Source: CAZTHC01 sp964613425 | GTDB lineage: Bacteria; Bacillota; Clostridia; TANB77; CAG-508 | Direction: 5' to 3' | Length of the DNA stretch: 18,633 nt | Assembly: GCA_964613425.1 (NCBI GenBank) | Contig: CAZTHC010000022.1 | Location: forward strand, 1 to 18,633 | Part shown: piece after piece, positions 6,934 through 14,742 of the stretch | Layout: each line of letters starts with the position of its first letter | How positions within the stretch are numbered: the first letter of the stretch is position 1 | The notes under the pieces: model-generated | Seen by the model: the letters and a program-made list of their open reading frames with translations, nothing else | Told to the model about the DNA's origin: nothing | The model's database searches: none | Position numbers and translations under genes: made by a program

Positions 6934-7227
6934 ATGAAACAAAAGAGAATGACAGCAAAGAAGTTTCGGCACATTTTCGTCACTAATTCTGTAGTGGCAA
7001 TAGCATCAATGGCATGGGCAATAGTAATGGTAGTCCAATATATTGAACTACGATCAGGCAATCTTATAATAAAATGGGAAGTAGAAAATCAGCTTAAAGA
7101 AGCAATAATTACTATGTGGGCAAGTTGGACAGCATTTTGTCCATTGACAATTTTTATACCCATAATGGTTGCATTTTCTGCATATGAAAATGTGCACACA
7201 GCTTTGAAAGCAAGAAACCAAAAGTGA
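6934..7227 (+). CDS. Small two-helix membrane protein, paralogue A
   Basis: I do not recognise a named family. The 97-residue product has a basic N terminus (MKQKRMTAKKFR), a first hydrophobic helix at about residues 14-36, a polar and charged linker with GNLIIKWEVENQLKEA, a second helix at about 58-82, and a short C-terminal motif AFSAYENVHTALKAR. That C-terminal motif aligns with CFAAAEDLYTAVTSKR of the gene at 7331 and with FVTAEELYIAVTIKK of the remnant at 7841, showing the three are related. It has its own promoter, an AGGAGGT ribosome-binding site and a terminator overlapping its stop codon, so it is monocistronic. Codon 12 is CGG (6967-6969), a codon absent from the conserved genes nearby apart from the rnhA and trmD frame-break sites. 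Likely located in the cytoplasmic membrane; function unknown. Confidence 0.8.
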   Translation: MKQKRMTAKKFRHIFVTNSVVAIASMAWAIVMVVQYIELRSGNLIIKWEVENQLKEAIITMWASWTAFCPLTIFIPIMVAFSAYENVHTALKARNQK

Positions 7228-7249
7228 GACGCAAATGCGTCTCTTTTTT
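7226..7249 (+). terminator. Intrinsic terminator after paralogue A
   Basis: Perfect stem GAGACGC (7226-7232) and GCGTCTC (7237-7243), AAAT loop, then six T residues. The left arm starts inside the TGA stop codon. Confidence 0.9.
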
Positions 7250-7266
7250 ATTAAACATAAAAAATT

Positions 7267-7295
7267 TTGCATAATTATGTAAAATATGCTATAAT
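7267..7295 (+). promoter_or_regulatory. Sigma-A-type promoter for the small membrane protein at 7331
   Basis: TTGCAT (7267-7272), 17-base spacer, TATAAT (7290-7295). Both hexamers and the spacing are the same as those ahead of the gene remnant at 7841. Confidence 0.75.
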
Positions 7296-7330
7296 AGAAA
7301 TATAATTTATTTTTAAAAGGAGATAGCAAC

Positions 7331-7582
7331 ATGAAAAGACAGAAGAAAAATAATCTTAGGATTCGGTTAATTATTGATATTACTATTATGGTAATAGCAT
7401 TCGCATTTTTTGTAATTACTCTTGTACAAGGAATAAACAAAGAGAGTTTACCACTTATTACAGGCCCTATGACATTATTATATGTAATAGGAATAGCATA
7501 TTTTGTACCACAGTTAATGGGTATTGGAGTATGCTTCGCAGCAGCAGAAGACTTGTACACTGCTGTAACTTCAAAAAGATAG
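7331..7582 (+). CDS. Small two-helix membrane protein, paralogue B
   Basis: An 83-residue protein, no named family recognised. Basic N terminus MKRQKKNNLRIR, first hydrophobic helix about 13-33 (LIIDITIMVIAFAFFVITLV), short linker, second helix about 45-70, then AAAEDLYTAVTSKR, which matches the ends of the products at 6934 and 7841. GGAG (7319-7322) is 8 bases before ATG 7331. Codon 12 is CGG (7364-7366), at the same place relative to the first helix as in paralogue A. It has its own promoter and terminator. The repeated layout suggests tandem duplication of a complete transcription unit. Confidence 0.8.
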   Translation: MKRQKKNNLRIRLIIDITIMVIAFAFFVITLVQGINKESLPLITGPMTLLYVIGIAYFVPQLMGIGVCFAAAEDLYTAVTSKR

Positions 7583-7648
7583 TTTCTTAAACCTCCATAT
7601 TATTTTCCTTCCTAATTTAGTTTTCCTTTATTTTATTTCCTTTGTTTT

Positions 7649-7672
7649 AGAGAGACACTTGTCTCTCTTTTT
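7649..7672 (+). terminator. Intrinsic terminator after paralogue B
   Basis: Perfect 8-bp stem AGAGAGAC (7649-7656) and GTCTCTCT (7661-7668), ACTT loop, then a T-rich run. The terminator and its T-rich left flank closely repeat the copy at 8051-8109. Confidence 0.9.
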
Positions 7673-7778
7673 CTTTGTCAATAGATAATAATAAATATAT
7701 CATAAGCAATATTCCAAATTTTGTTGTCTAGAATATGTTTTCGAAAAATTTAAAATATTAAAAAAAATGCAAATTCCT

Positions 7779-7807
7779 TTGCATTACACTACTTAATATG
7801 TTATAAT
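7779..7807 (+). promoter_or_regulatory. Sigma-A-type promoter for the remnant gene at 7841
   Basis: TTGCAT (7779-7784), 17-base spacer, TATAAT (7802-7807). The promoter is intact although the gene it serves is broken. Confidence 0.7.
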
Positions 7808-7840
7808 AAATCCACATTTTATATTAAAGGAGATGGCATC

Positions 7841-8017
7841 TTGGAAAAAAAGAAGATACGGCGCGTTCAGCTAGTTTTTGCAATTATTGAACTTGCATTA
7901 GCAATTGCAACACTTATATGTACAATTAAGCGACAAAAAGAGCTAAATTGCAATAAGTGAGCATTGCCGTTTGTAACAGCAGAAGAGTTATATATTGCTG
8001 TTACCATTAAAAAATGA
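7841..8017 (+). pseudogene. Decayed third copy of the small membrane protein family, paralogue C
   Basis: From TTG 7841, 8 bases after GGAG (7829-7832) in the same position as the ATG of paralogue B, the frame reads LEKKKIRRVQLVFAIIELAL and one hydrophobic helix, then stops at TGA 7958-7960 after 39 residues. In the same frame the next 18 codons read ALPFVTAEELYIAVTIKK before TGA 8015-8017, matching the C-terminal motif of the two upstream genes. The second helix is missing: roughly 25 residues present in paralogue B have no counterpart. TGA is an ordinary stop elsewhere in the window (6934 and 13333 genes), so readthrough is not assumed. Its seventh codon is CGG, aligned with the CGGs in the other copies. 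The first 39 residues could still be made as a single-helix peptide. Confidence 0.75.
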
Positions 8018-8079
8018 TTGCTTCAATTCATATTTTTCCTCTTGTTTTGCACTGATTTTATTTTATTTCCTTTGTTTTG

Positions 8080-8102
8080 GAGAGACGCTTGTCTCTCTTT
8101 TT
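8080..8102 (+). terminator. Intrinsic terminator after paralogue C
   Basis: Perfect stem GAGAGAC (8080-8086) and GTCTCTC (8091-8097), GCTT loop, T-run 8098-8102. Nearly identical to the terminator at 7649-7672. Confidence 0.9.
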
Positions 8103-8141
8103 CTTTGTTATAAAAAATATATAAAAAAACACATATTTTGT

Positions 8142-8170
8142 TTGACAAATTATACATTATCGTAGATAAT
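8142..8170 (+). promoter_or_regulatory. Sigma-A-type promoter for glgP
   Basis: Consensus TTGACA (8142-8147), 17-base spacer, GATAAT (8165-8170), 59 bases ahead of the glgP start. Confidence 0.7.
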
Positions 8171-8229
8171 AAATGTGTATAAAAATCATATGAAAAAATA
8201 TAAAAAAGTTACAAAGGAGGTACGTTTGA

Positions 8230-10791
8230 ATGTACGTATTTAATAAAATTACAGTAAATCCACAATTACCAAAAAAAATAAACAGACTATCTGAAATAGC
8301 AAATAATTTATGGTGGTCTTGGAACACAGACTTTTTAAAATTATTTAAAAAAATAGATATAGATTTATGGGAAAATTGCGATAAAAACCCTGTGAAATTT
8401 TTAAAATTGGTTGAACAACAAAAGTTAGAAATTGCTGCTGAAGATGCAGAATTTTTACATGAATATAATAGAATCGTAGAAAATTTTGAAGGATACATGA
8501 GTAGTAAAAATACATGGTTTTCTAAAAGCTATCCAGAGAGTAAAAATGATTTAATAGCATATTTTTCAGCTGAATATGGTTTAGATGAAACTATTCCTAT
8601 TTATTCAGGTGGTTTGGGAATACTATCTGGTGATCATTTGAAATCTGCGAGTGATTTAGGATTACCATTTGTTGCAATAGGATTGTTATATAAAAATGGA
8701 TATTTCCATCAAAAAATAAATAGATATGGACAACAAGAAAGTGAATATCATGATATAGATTTATGTAATTTACCAATAAATCCAGTTAAAGATGAAAATG
8801 GAGAAGATTTAATAGTATTTGTTAAGTTCCCTAAGAAAAGAATATATTTAAAAGTTTGGCAACTTAATGTGGGCAGAATCAAACTATACTTGTTAGATTC
8901 AGACATAGATGCAAATACAGAATATAGAGATGTTACAAAAAGGCTATATGGTGGAGACCAAGAAATGAGAATTCAACAAGAGATGGTATTAGGTATGGCA
9001 GGAGTAAATGTTTTAAGAAAATTAGGACTAAAACCAACTGTATATCATATGAACGAAGGACATTCTTCTTTCTTAGTTTTAGAAACCATTAAAATATTAA
9101 TGGAAGAAAAAAAGATTTCATTTGATATTGCTAGAGAAATAATGACATCAAAGACAGTATTTACAACACATACGCCAGTTCCAGCTGGAAACGATATGTT
9201 TCCAATAGAGTTGATGGATAAATACTTTAAGGGATTCTGGGATAGATTAGGATTACCAAGAGAAGACTTCTTAAAGCTTGGGATGAAGCCAACTAAAGAA
9301 TTAGAAGCAAAATTTAATATGGGTATTCTTGCATTAAAAGTTGCAGGAAAGAAAAATGGTGTAAGCAAATTGCATGGTGCAGTTTCTAGAGAATTATTTG
9401 GAGATGTATGGCCAAATATTGCGGCAAATGAATCACCAATAACATATGTAACAAACGGTATTCATACTTGTTCATGGCTTGCTCAAAACTTAAAGGAGTT
9501 ATATAATAAATATTTAACACCATATTGGCAAGATAAAATTTATTCAGATGAAGTGTGGGAAGATATACAAAAAATACCAAATGCAGAATTATGGAATGAG
9601 CATCAACAAAGAAAAGAAAGACTAATATCACTTGTAAAAGATAATGTAAAAACTAGGTTAAGACGTGGTGGGATGAGTTATGAAGAAATAAAAGAAATAA
9701 CTTCAAAATTAAATCCAAATGCTTTAACAATAGGATTTGCGAGAAGATTTGCAACATATAAAAGAGCAACATTAATCTTTAGAGATTTAGAAAGAATAAC
9801 ACAAATATTAAATGATGAAAAAAGACCTGTTCAATTAATCTTTGCAGGTAAAGCTCATCCAGCAGATGTAGAAGGACAAGAATTATTAAGACATATTAAT
9901 GAAATTTCTATGATGCCACAATTCAAAGGAAAAATATTTGTACTAGAAAATTATAATATTGCAGTAGCAAGATATTTAGTTTCTGGCGTAGATGTATGGT
10001 TAAATAATCCAAGGCGCCCTATGGAAGCTTCTGGAACCAGTGGACAAAAAGCTTCTGTAAATGGAGTTGTTAATTTTAGTGTACTAGATGGATGGTGGGC
10101 TGAAGGATATAATTCAAAAAATGGTTGGGCAATTGGAACAAATGCAGAATATGAATCATATGATATTCAAGATAGTGCAGATAGCGACAGTATTTACAAC
10201 ACATTAGAAAATAAGATAATACCAGCATATTATGATAAAGACGACAATGACATATCTGAACAATGGATGAGTTATATGAAAAATTCTATAATATCAACAG
10301 GTGGTAAATACAGTACTTCTAGAATGGTGGTAGATTATACTGAGCAGTTATACATGCCACTATGCAATTTATATAAAGAATATTATAGCAATTTAGATAT
10401 AGTTATGGAATATAACCATGTAAAAGAAGAACTATATAATAATTGGGAGGATATAACTCTTTGGCAAGAAGATAATTTTGAAAATATAACAATAGATGCA
10501 GGAAATAAAATAGATGTTAAATGTACTGTAAAATTACCAAATATTTCTGTAGATAATATAGAAACACAAGTATATTATGGAAAAATATTAGATAATGGTG
10601 TTGTAGAAAGTATAAGCATAATACCAATGGATTTAGTAAAATCTAATGATGAGCAAAAAGAATATACATATACAGCAAAAGTAGAGTTAACAACAGGAGG
10701 AAATTACGGATATACGTTCAGAGTAATGCCAAAACACCCTATGTTGCTTGACAATGCTAACTTAAATTTGATAAAATGGATAACTAAGTAA
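8230..10791 (+). CDS. glgP: Alpha-glucan phosphorylase, GT35 family, type with N-terminal DUF3417
   Basis: Phosphorolysis of alpha-1,4-glucans such as glycogen to glucose 1-phosphate, with pyridoxal phosphate, in the cytoplasm. The 853-residue protein starts with the short N-terminal domain typical of the AgpA-like branch (NRLSEIANNLWWSWN, about 18-32), then EYGLDETIPIYSGGLGILSG (115-134), HMNEGHSS (273-280), THTPVPAGND (313-322), RRFATYKRA (505-513) and the cofactor segment NPRRPMEASGTSGQKASVNG (593-612), where Lys607 matches the PLP-binding lysine. An extra C-terminal beta-rich segment (about 740-853) is also family-typical. ATG 8230 follows AAGGAGGT. One Arg is CGC, in the pair encoded AGG CGC; no CGG. 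It lies just upstream of pyk, consistent with glycogen carbon feeding glycolysis. The glycogen synthesis genes are not in this window. Confidence 0.95.
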   Translation: MYVFNKITVNPQLPKKINRLSEIANNLWWSWNTDFLKLFKKIDIDLWENCDKNPVKFLKLVEQQKLEIAAEDAEFLHEYNRIVENFEGYMSSKNTWFSKSYPESKNDLIAYFSAEYGLDETIPIYSGGLGILSGDHLKSASDLGLPFVAIGLLYKNGYFHQKINRYGQQESEYHDIDLCNLPINPVKDENGEDLIVFVKFPKKRIYLKVWQLNVGRIKLYLLDSDIDANTEYRDVTKRLYGGDQEMRIQQEMVLGMAGVNVLRKLGLKPTVYHMNEGHSSFLVLETIKILMEEKKISFDIAREIMTSKTVFTTHTPVPAGNDMFPIELMDKYFKGFWDRLGLPREDFLKLGMKPTKELEAKFNMGILALKVAGKKNGVSKLHGAVSRELFGDVWPNIAANESPITYVTNGIHTCSWLAQNLKELYNKYLTPYWQDKIYSDEVWEDIQKIPNAELWNEHQQRKERLISLVKDNVKTRLRRGGMSYEEIKEITSKLNPNALTIGFARRFATYKRATLIFRDLERITQILNDEKRPVQLIFAGKAHPADVEGQELLRHINEISMMPQFKGKIFVLENYNIAVARYLVSGVDVWLNNPRRPMEASGTSGQKASVNGVVNFSVLDGWWAEGYNSKNGWAIGTNAEYESYDIQDSADSDSIYNTLENKIIPAYYDKDDNDISEQWMSYMKNSIISTGGKYSTSRMVVDYTEQLYMPLCNLYKEYYSNLDIVMEYNHVKEELYNNWEDITLWQEDNFENITIDAGNKIDVKCTVKLPNISVDNIETQVYYGKILDNGVVESISIIPMDLVKSNDEQKEYTYTAKVELTTGGNYGYTFRVMPKHPMLLDNANLNLIKWITK

Positions 10792-10800
10792 AAGAATATA

Positions 10801-10827
10801 AACTCCGACCATGTTTTGTCGGAGTTT
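10801..10827 (+). terminator. Hairpin between glgP and pyk, weak terminator or attenuator
   Basis: AACTCCGAC (10801-10809) pairs with GTCGGAGTT (10818-10826) around an 8-base loop. Only TTTA follows, so it is not a classical strong terminator. It lies 28 bases before the pyk start, with no separate pyk promoter evident, so partial readthrough from glgP is likely. Confidence 0.45.
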
Positions 10828-10854
10828 ATGCTAAGTATAAAAGGAGTAAATGTT

Positions 10855-12288
10855 ATGAGAAAAACAAAAATAGTATGTACAATAGGACCAGCTTCCAAAG
10901 ATGTAGAAATATTAAAACAAATGATAAACGCAGGAATGAATGTAGCAAGAATTAATTTTTCACATGGTAATTATGAAGATCAAAAACCATTAATAAAAGC
11001 GATTAAGCAGGCAAGAGAAGAGTTGAATATGCCGGTAGCTTTATTATTAGATATGCAAGGTCCAGAAGTAAGAACAGGAAAATTAGAAGAAGCTCCAGTT
11101 ATGTTAGAAACAGGAAATACTTTTGTACTAGTAAATGAAGATATAGTTGGAAATAGTGAAAGAGTTTCTATTTCTTATAAAGAATTATATAAAGATATTC
11201 ATGTTGGAACAAAAATTTTGATAGATGATGGAGCTATAGAACTAGAAGTTTCAGAAATAAGAGAAAAAGATATATATTGTATAATTAAACATGGGGCTAA
11301 ACTTGGAAATAGAAAGAGTTTAAATATACCAGGAACACATTTAAATTTGCCAAGTTTAAAAGAAAAAGATATTCAAGATTTAAAAGATGGAATTATGGAG
11401 AATTTTGACTATGTAGCAGCATCATTTGTAAGAAATGCTCAAGATGTATTAGATGTACGCAATGTGTTAAATGAAAATGGCGGAGAAAAAATTAAAATAA
11501 TTTCAAAAATAGAAAACCAGGAAGGAATAGATAATTTCAATGAAATATTAAAAGTTAGTGATGGAATTATGATTGCACGTGGAGATATGGGAGTAGAAAT
11601 CCCATTAGAACAAGTTCCAATAATTCAAAAACAATTTATTAAAGAATGTAAAGCAACAGGTAAGTTTGTAATAACAGCAACACAAATGTTAGAATCTATG
11701 ATAACTAACCCAAGACCAACAAGAGCAGAAGTAAGTGATGTTGCAAACGCAATATTTGATGAAACTGGAGCAATAATGCTTTCAGGAGAATCTGCAATGG
11801 GTAGCTATCCGATTGAATGTGTTCAAACTATGAATCAAATAGCTACAGGTGTAGAAACATCTATAAAATATTGGAAAAGATTTAAAAACAGAGAATATGA
11901 ACTTGGAGATTTAAATTATGAATTTACTTTAAATTATTCAGTTTGTGTAGCGGCAATGAATTTAGGAGCAAAAGCAATAATGGCATACACCGAAACAGGA
12001 GATACACCACGTATAATATCTAGTTTATTACCATGTTGCCCTATTTTTGCTGTAACTTCAAATGAAAAAGCATATAAACAGTTAACACTAGCATGGAATG
12101 TATATCCAATATTATTACCAGAACAAAAAACGGTAGATGAATTATTACAATTAGCAATTAGGAAATTAAAAGACGAAGGTAAATTTATAAAGAACGACAT
12201 TGTAATTATTGCAGGTGGAAAGAATATTGTATCAAACATAGAAGACAGTGGAATAAACAGAGTTCTAGGAGGAGCATTTAAAATATAA
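10855..12288 (+). CDS. pyk: Pyruvate kinase
   Basis: Converts phosphoenolpyruvate and ADP to pyruvate and ATP. From ATG 10855 the protein is 477 residues and opens MRKTKIVCTIGPAS, the standard family N terminus. Motifs: RINFSHG (32-38), LLDMQGPEVRTG (64-75), KIENQEG with the catalytic Lys218 and metal-binding Glu220, ARGDMGVEIP (241-250) and TATQMLESM (274-282). The AAAGGAG site ends 9 bases before this ATG; an in-frame ATG at 10816 would put the start inside the hairpin at 10801-10827 and adds residues unrelated to the family, so I reject it. It lacks the extra C-terminal PEP-utiliser-like domain found in Bacillus enzymes. One Arg is CGC and one CGT; no CGG. Confidence 0.97.
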   Translation: MRKTKIVCTIGPASKDVEILKQMINAGMNVARINFSHGNYEDQKPLIKAIKQAREELNMPVALLLDMQGPEVRTGKLEEAPVMLETGNTFVLVNEDIVGNSERVSISYKELYKDIHVGTKILIDDGAIELEVSEIREKDIYCIIKHGAKLGNRKSLNIPGTHLNLPSLKEKDIQDLKDGIMENFDYVAASFVRNAQDVLDVRNVLNENGGEKIKIISKIENQEGIDNFNEILKVSDGIMIARGDMGVEIPLEQVPIIQKQFIKECKATGKFVITATQMLESMITNPRPTRAEVSDVANAIFDETGAIMLSGESAMGSYPIECVQTMNQIATGVETSIKYWKRFKNREYELGDLNYEFTLNYSVCVAAMNLGAKAIMAYTETGDTPRIISSLLPCCPIFAVTSNEKAYKQLTLAWNVYPILLPEQKTVDELLQLAIRKLKDEGKFIKNDIVIIAGGKNIVSNIEDSGINRVLGGAFKI

Positions 12289-12326
12289 ATAACGAACAAG
12301 ATAAATGAAAATGCAATTTTTTTATG

Positions 12327-12352
12327 TAGGGGCGTCGTATTATATACGCCCG
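12327..12352 (+). repeat. Intergenic palindromic repeat, copy 2 (variant)
   Basis: Outer arms GGGCGT (12330-12335) and ACGCCC (12346-12351) match the copies at 2605 and 18138, but the centre is longer and different (CGTATTATAT). It lies in the 89-base gap between pyk and the first glycosyltransferase, 26 bases before that gene. Confidence 0.7.
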
Positions 12353-12377
12353 AAAAATACAATATTTGGAGGATAAA

Positions 12378-13322
12378 ATGCCTAAAGTAAGTATAATTGT
12401 ACCAGTATATAATGTAGAAAAATATCTTGAAAAATGTTTAGAAAGTCTAGTAAATCAAACTTTACAAGATATTCAAATAATTGTTGTAAATGATGGAACA
12501 AAAGATAATTCTGGGAAAATTGCACAAGAATATAAAGAAAAATATAGCAATAAAATATTGTATTTAGAAAAAGAAAATGGTGGACTTTCAGATGCTAGAA
12601 ATTTTGCATTCCCATATGTAAAAGGTGAATATATAGGCTTTGTAGATTCAGACGATTATATAGAAACAACAATGTATGAAACAATGTATGAGAAGGCAAA
12701 AAAAGAGAATGCAGATTTAGTAGAATGCAATTTTGCTTGGGTATATGAAAACAAAACAAAATTAGATATTGGTAATTGCTATAAAGATAAAAAAGAAGCT
12801 TTTATAAATGGTAGAGTTATGATGTGTAATAAAATCTTCAAAGCAGAAAGAATTATAAATAATAAATTTCCAGTAGGATTACGATATGAAGACGTACAAT
12901 TTTTTTATACAGTATTACCAAACATAAGTAAAATAGCTTGTATAGATGAAATTATGTATTATTATATGCAAAGGGAAAATTCAATAGTAAATAATCAAAA
13001 CGAAAAAACAAAAGATATATTTGAAATACTACAAAATATTGTGAATTATTATAAAGAAAATAATTTGTATGAAGAGTATAAGCAAGAGTTAGAATATATG
13101 TACATTAGATTTTTGTTTGGAAGTTCATTATTAAGAATGGTAAAAGTAAAAGATAAAAAGTTAAAAAAAGAGTTATTGCAAAAGAATTGGGATAAAATTA
13201 ATGAGATTTTTCCTAATTGGAAGCAAAATGAATTATTAAAAACAGTGAAAAGCAAAAAAAATTTATACTATAAGAGTATAAATAAAATCACATATAAAAT
13301 ATATACAAAAATACTGAAATAA
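12378..13322 (+). CDS. Family 2 glycosyltransferase (GT-A fold)
   Basis: The 314-residue product begins MPKVSIIVPVYNVEKYLEKC, the classic GT2 opening, with the nucleotide-sugar contacts VVNDG (36-40), GGLSDARN (68-75) and the metal-binding DSDD (90-93). It transfers a sugar from an NDP-sugar, at the cytoplasmic face, to a growing lipid-linked or surface glycan; donor and acceptor cannot be read from sequence. ATG 12378 is chosen because GGAGG (12368-12372) lies just before it; the in-frame TTG at 12366 would overlap this site. It is the first of four same-strand glycan genes ending at 16769, the next starting 10 bases after its stop. I see no clear promoter in front. Confidence 0.9.
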   Translation: MPKVSIIVPVYNVEKYLEKCLESLVNQTLQDIQIIVVNDGTKDNSGKIAQEYKEKYSNKILYLEKENGGLSDARNFAFPYVKGEYIGFVDSDDYIETTMYETMYEKAKKENADLVECNFAWVYENKTKLDIGNCYKDKKEAFINGRVMMCNKIFKAERIINNKFPVGLRYEDVQFFYTVLPNISKIACIDEIMYYYMQRENSIVNNQNEKTKDIFEILQNIVNYYKENNLYEEYKQELEYMYIRFLFGSSLLRMVKVKDKKLKKELLQKNWDKINEIFPNWKQNELLKTVKSKKNLYYKSINKITYKIYTKILK

Positions 13323-13332
13323 GGGGATTACA

Positions 13333-14742
13333 TTGAAAAAAATTAATTTAGAAAAAGTTCTATTAATATTTATAGCTATTTGCCCAGTATTAGATATAGC
13401 TAGTTTTACTTTTAGAAACAACTTTAATGTTAATTATTCGCCATCTACATTTATTAGACCACTAATACCAATAATAGCAATTTTAATAATATTCTTTAAG
13501 AACAAATTTAAGTTAAAATTGTGTATAGCAGGAGCAATATATGCTGTGTATGCTATACTTCATTTAGTTATGTTTAATTTATTAAAAACAGAAAGTTCTT
13601 ATGGTGTTATAACACATGAAATACAGTATTTAGTAAATTACACATATATGATTTTAAATTTATTCATTTACATATTTGTGTTTTATAAAAAAGATAATGA
13701 AGGACTTAAGAAATTTGCTTTGATTTTGGCATGCATATATATTGGTTCAATATATTTATCTGTTATTACTAAAACATATTCAACAACGTATTTAGAAGGA
13801 ATAGGAATAAAAGGTTGGTTTGAATCTGGCAATAGTATTGGATCTATATTTACACTTTTATTATTTATATTATTTCCAATGATTAAGAACAAAAAATACA
13901 ATAAAATAGTTATACCAACAATTTTATTAATTGGTATTTTCTTAACAACTATGTTAGGAACAAGAACTGGATTGATTGGATTTGTAGGAGTTGCTGTACT
14001 ATATGGATTAGTAGAGTTAATATTAAAGATTAAATCAAAGAAAAAAGTAGAAGAGCATAAGAAAATTAATATATGGTTAAAAATAGGTGGAGCTATTATT
14101 GTAATTTGTATAATAGGAGTAGTTGCAGTAAAAGGTTCCAGTACGCTTGAAAGAAGAAAATTCTTACAATCAATAAGCAATGAAGTAATAGATTCAAGAA
14201 CAGGACAACCGTCACATATTACTGGCGATTTGTTGGCTGTTAAATATAAAATAGATGATAATGAAATTACAGAAGAATATATGTCTAAACCAAGTCAAAA
14301 AGCTTTAGTATCATTATATGAAACAGCAAATAATATGAACATTAATAATTCAAATAAAAGGGCGCAGCAAATAATTTATAATACATATCAAGTAATATAT
14401 CAAAAAAATATTGGTGCAATTTTATTTGGAAATGGTTTTCTAACTAATATTAGAGAAATGATTTTAGAAATGGAAATACCTGCATTTTTATATAACTTTG
14501 GAATAATAGGATTTGTTCTATATTTTATACCTTTTGCAGGAGTAAGCATTTATTGCTTTAAGAGAATACTAAAAAATATTAAACAAGCAGATGCAGAGAC
14601 GCTTATGCTGTTATTTGGAAGCTTTTTCACATTTGCATTATCATTCTTTGCAGGATATACATTTTTCAATTCTTCTACAATGATGATAATAATAGTAATT
14701 GATGTTTTATTAGTAAATAAGGTAAGAAGGTGTGAAGAGTGA
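13333..14742 (+). CDS. Wzy/O-antigen-ligase-like polytopic membrane protein
   Basis: A 469-residue membrane protein with about ten to twelve hydrophobic segments and a large hydrophilic loop at about 265-365 between the later helices, an arrangement typical of O-antigen ligase or polysaccharide polymerase families. Features near the active loops include MLGTRTGLIGF (about 211-221) and NIGAILFGNGF (about 357-367). In a Gram-positive setting such proteins polymerise or attach surface polysaccharide repeat units outside the membrane. The start is TTG 13333 after AAGGGGAT (13321-13328). Its TGA overlaps the GTG start of the next gene by 4 bases, so translation is coupled. Family assignment rests on topology and weak motifs; polymerase versus ligase is undecided. 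Confidence 0.8.
   Translation: MKKINLEKVLLIFIAICPVLDIASFTFRNNFNVNYSPSTFIRPLIPIIAILIIFFKNKFKLKLCIAGAIYAVYAILHLVMFNLLKTESSYGVITHEIQYLVNYTYMILNLFIYIFVFYKKDNEGLKKFALILACIYIGSIYLSVITKTYSTTYLEGIGIKGWFESGNSIGSIFTLLLFILFPMIKNKKYNKIVIPTILLIGIFLTTMLGTRTGLIGFVGVAVLYGLVELILKIKSKKKVEEHKKINIWLKIGGAIIVICIIGVVAVKGSSTLERRKFLQSISNEVIDSRTGQPSHITGDLLAVKYKIDDNEITEEYMSKPSQKALVSLYETANNMNINNSNKRAQQIIYNTYQVIYQKNIGAILFGNGFLTNIREMILEMEIPAFLYNFGIIGFVLYFIPFAGVSIYCFKRILKNIKQADAETLMLLFGSFFTFALSFFAGYTFFNSSTMMIIIVIDVLLVNKVRRCEE

Noticed and set aside
6967..6969. CGG in the 6934 gene as another frame break
   Set aside because: Skipping the C leads to a stop within ten codons, whereas the unshifted frame gives a full protein that aligns with its paralogue.
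10816..10854. Upstream ATG for pyruvate kinase
   Set aside because: It falls within a hairpin, lacks a ribosome-binding site, and adds residues before the standard MRKTKIVCTIGPAS start.
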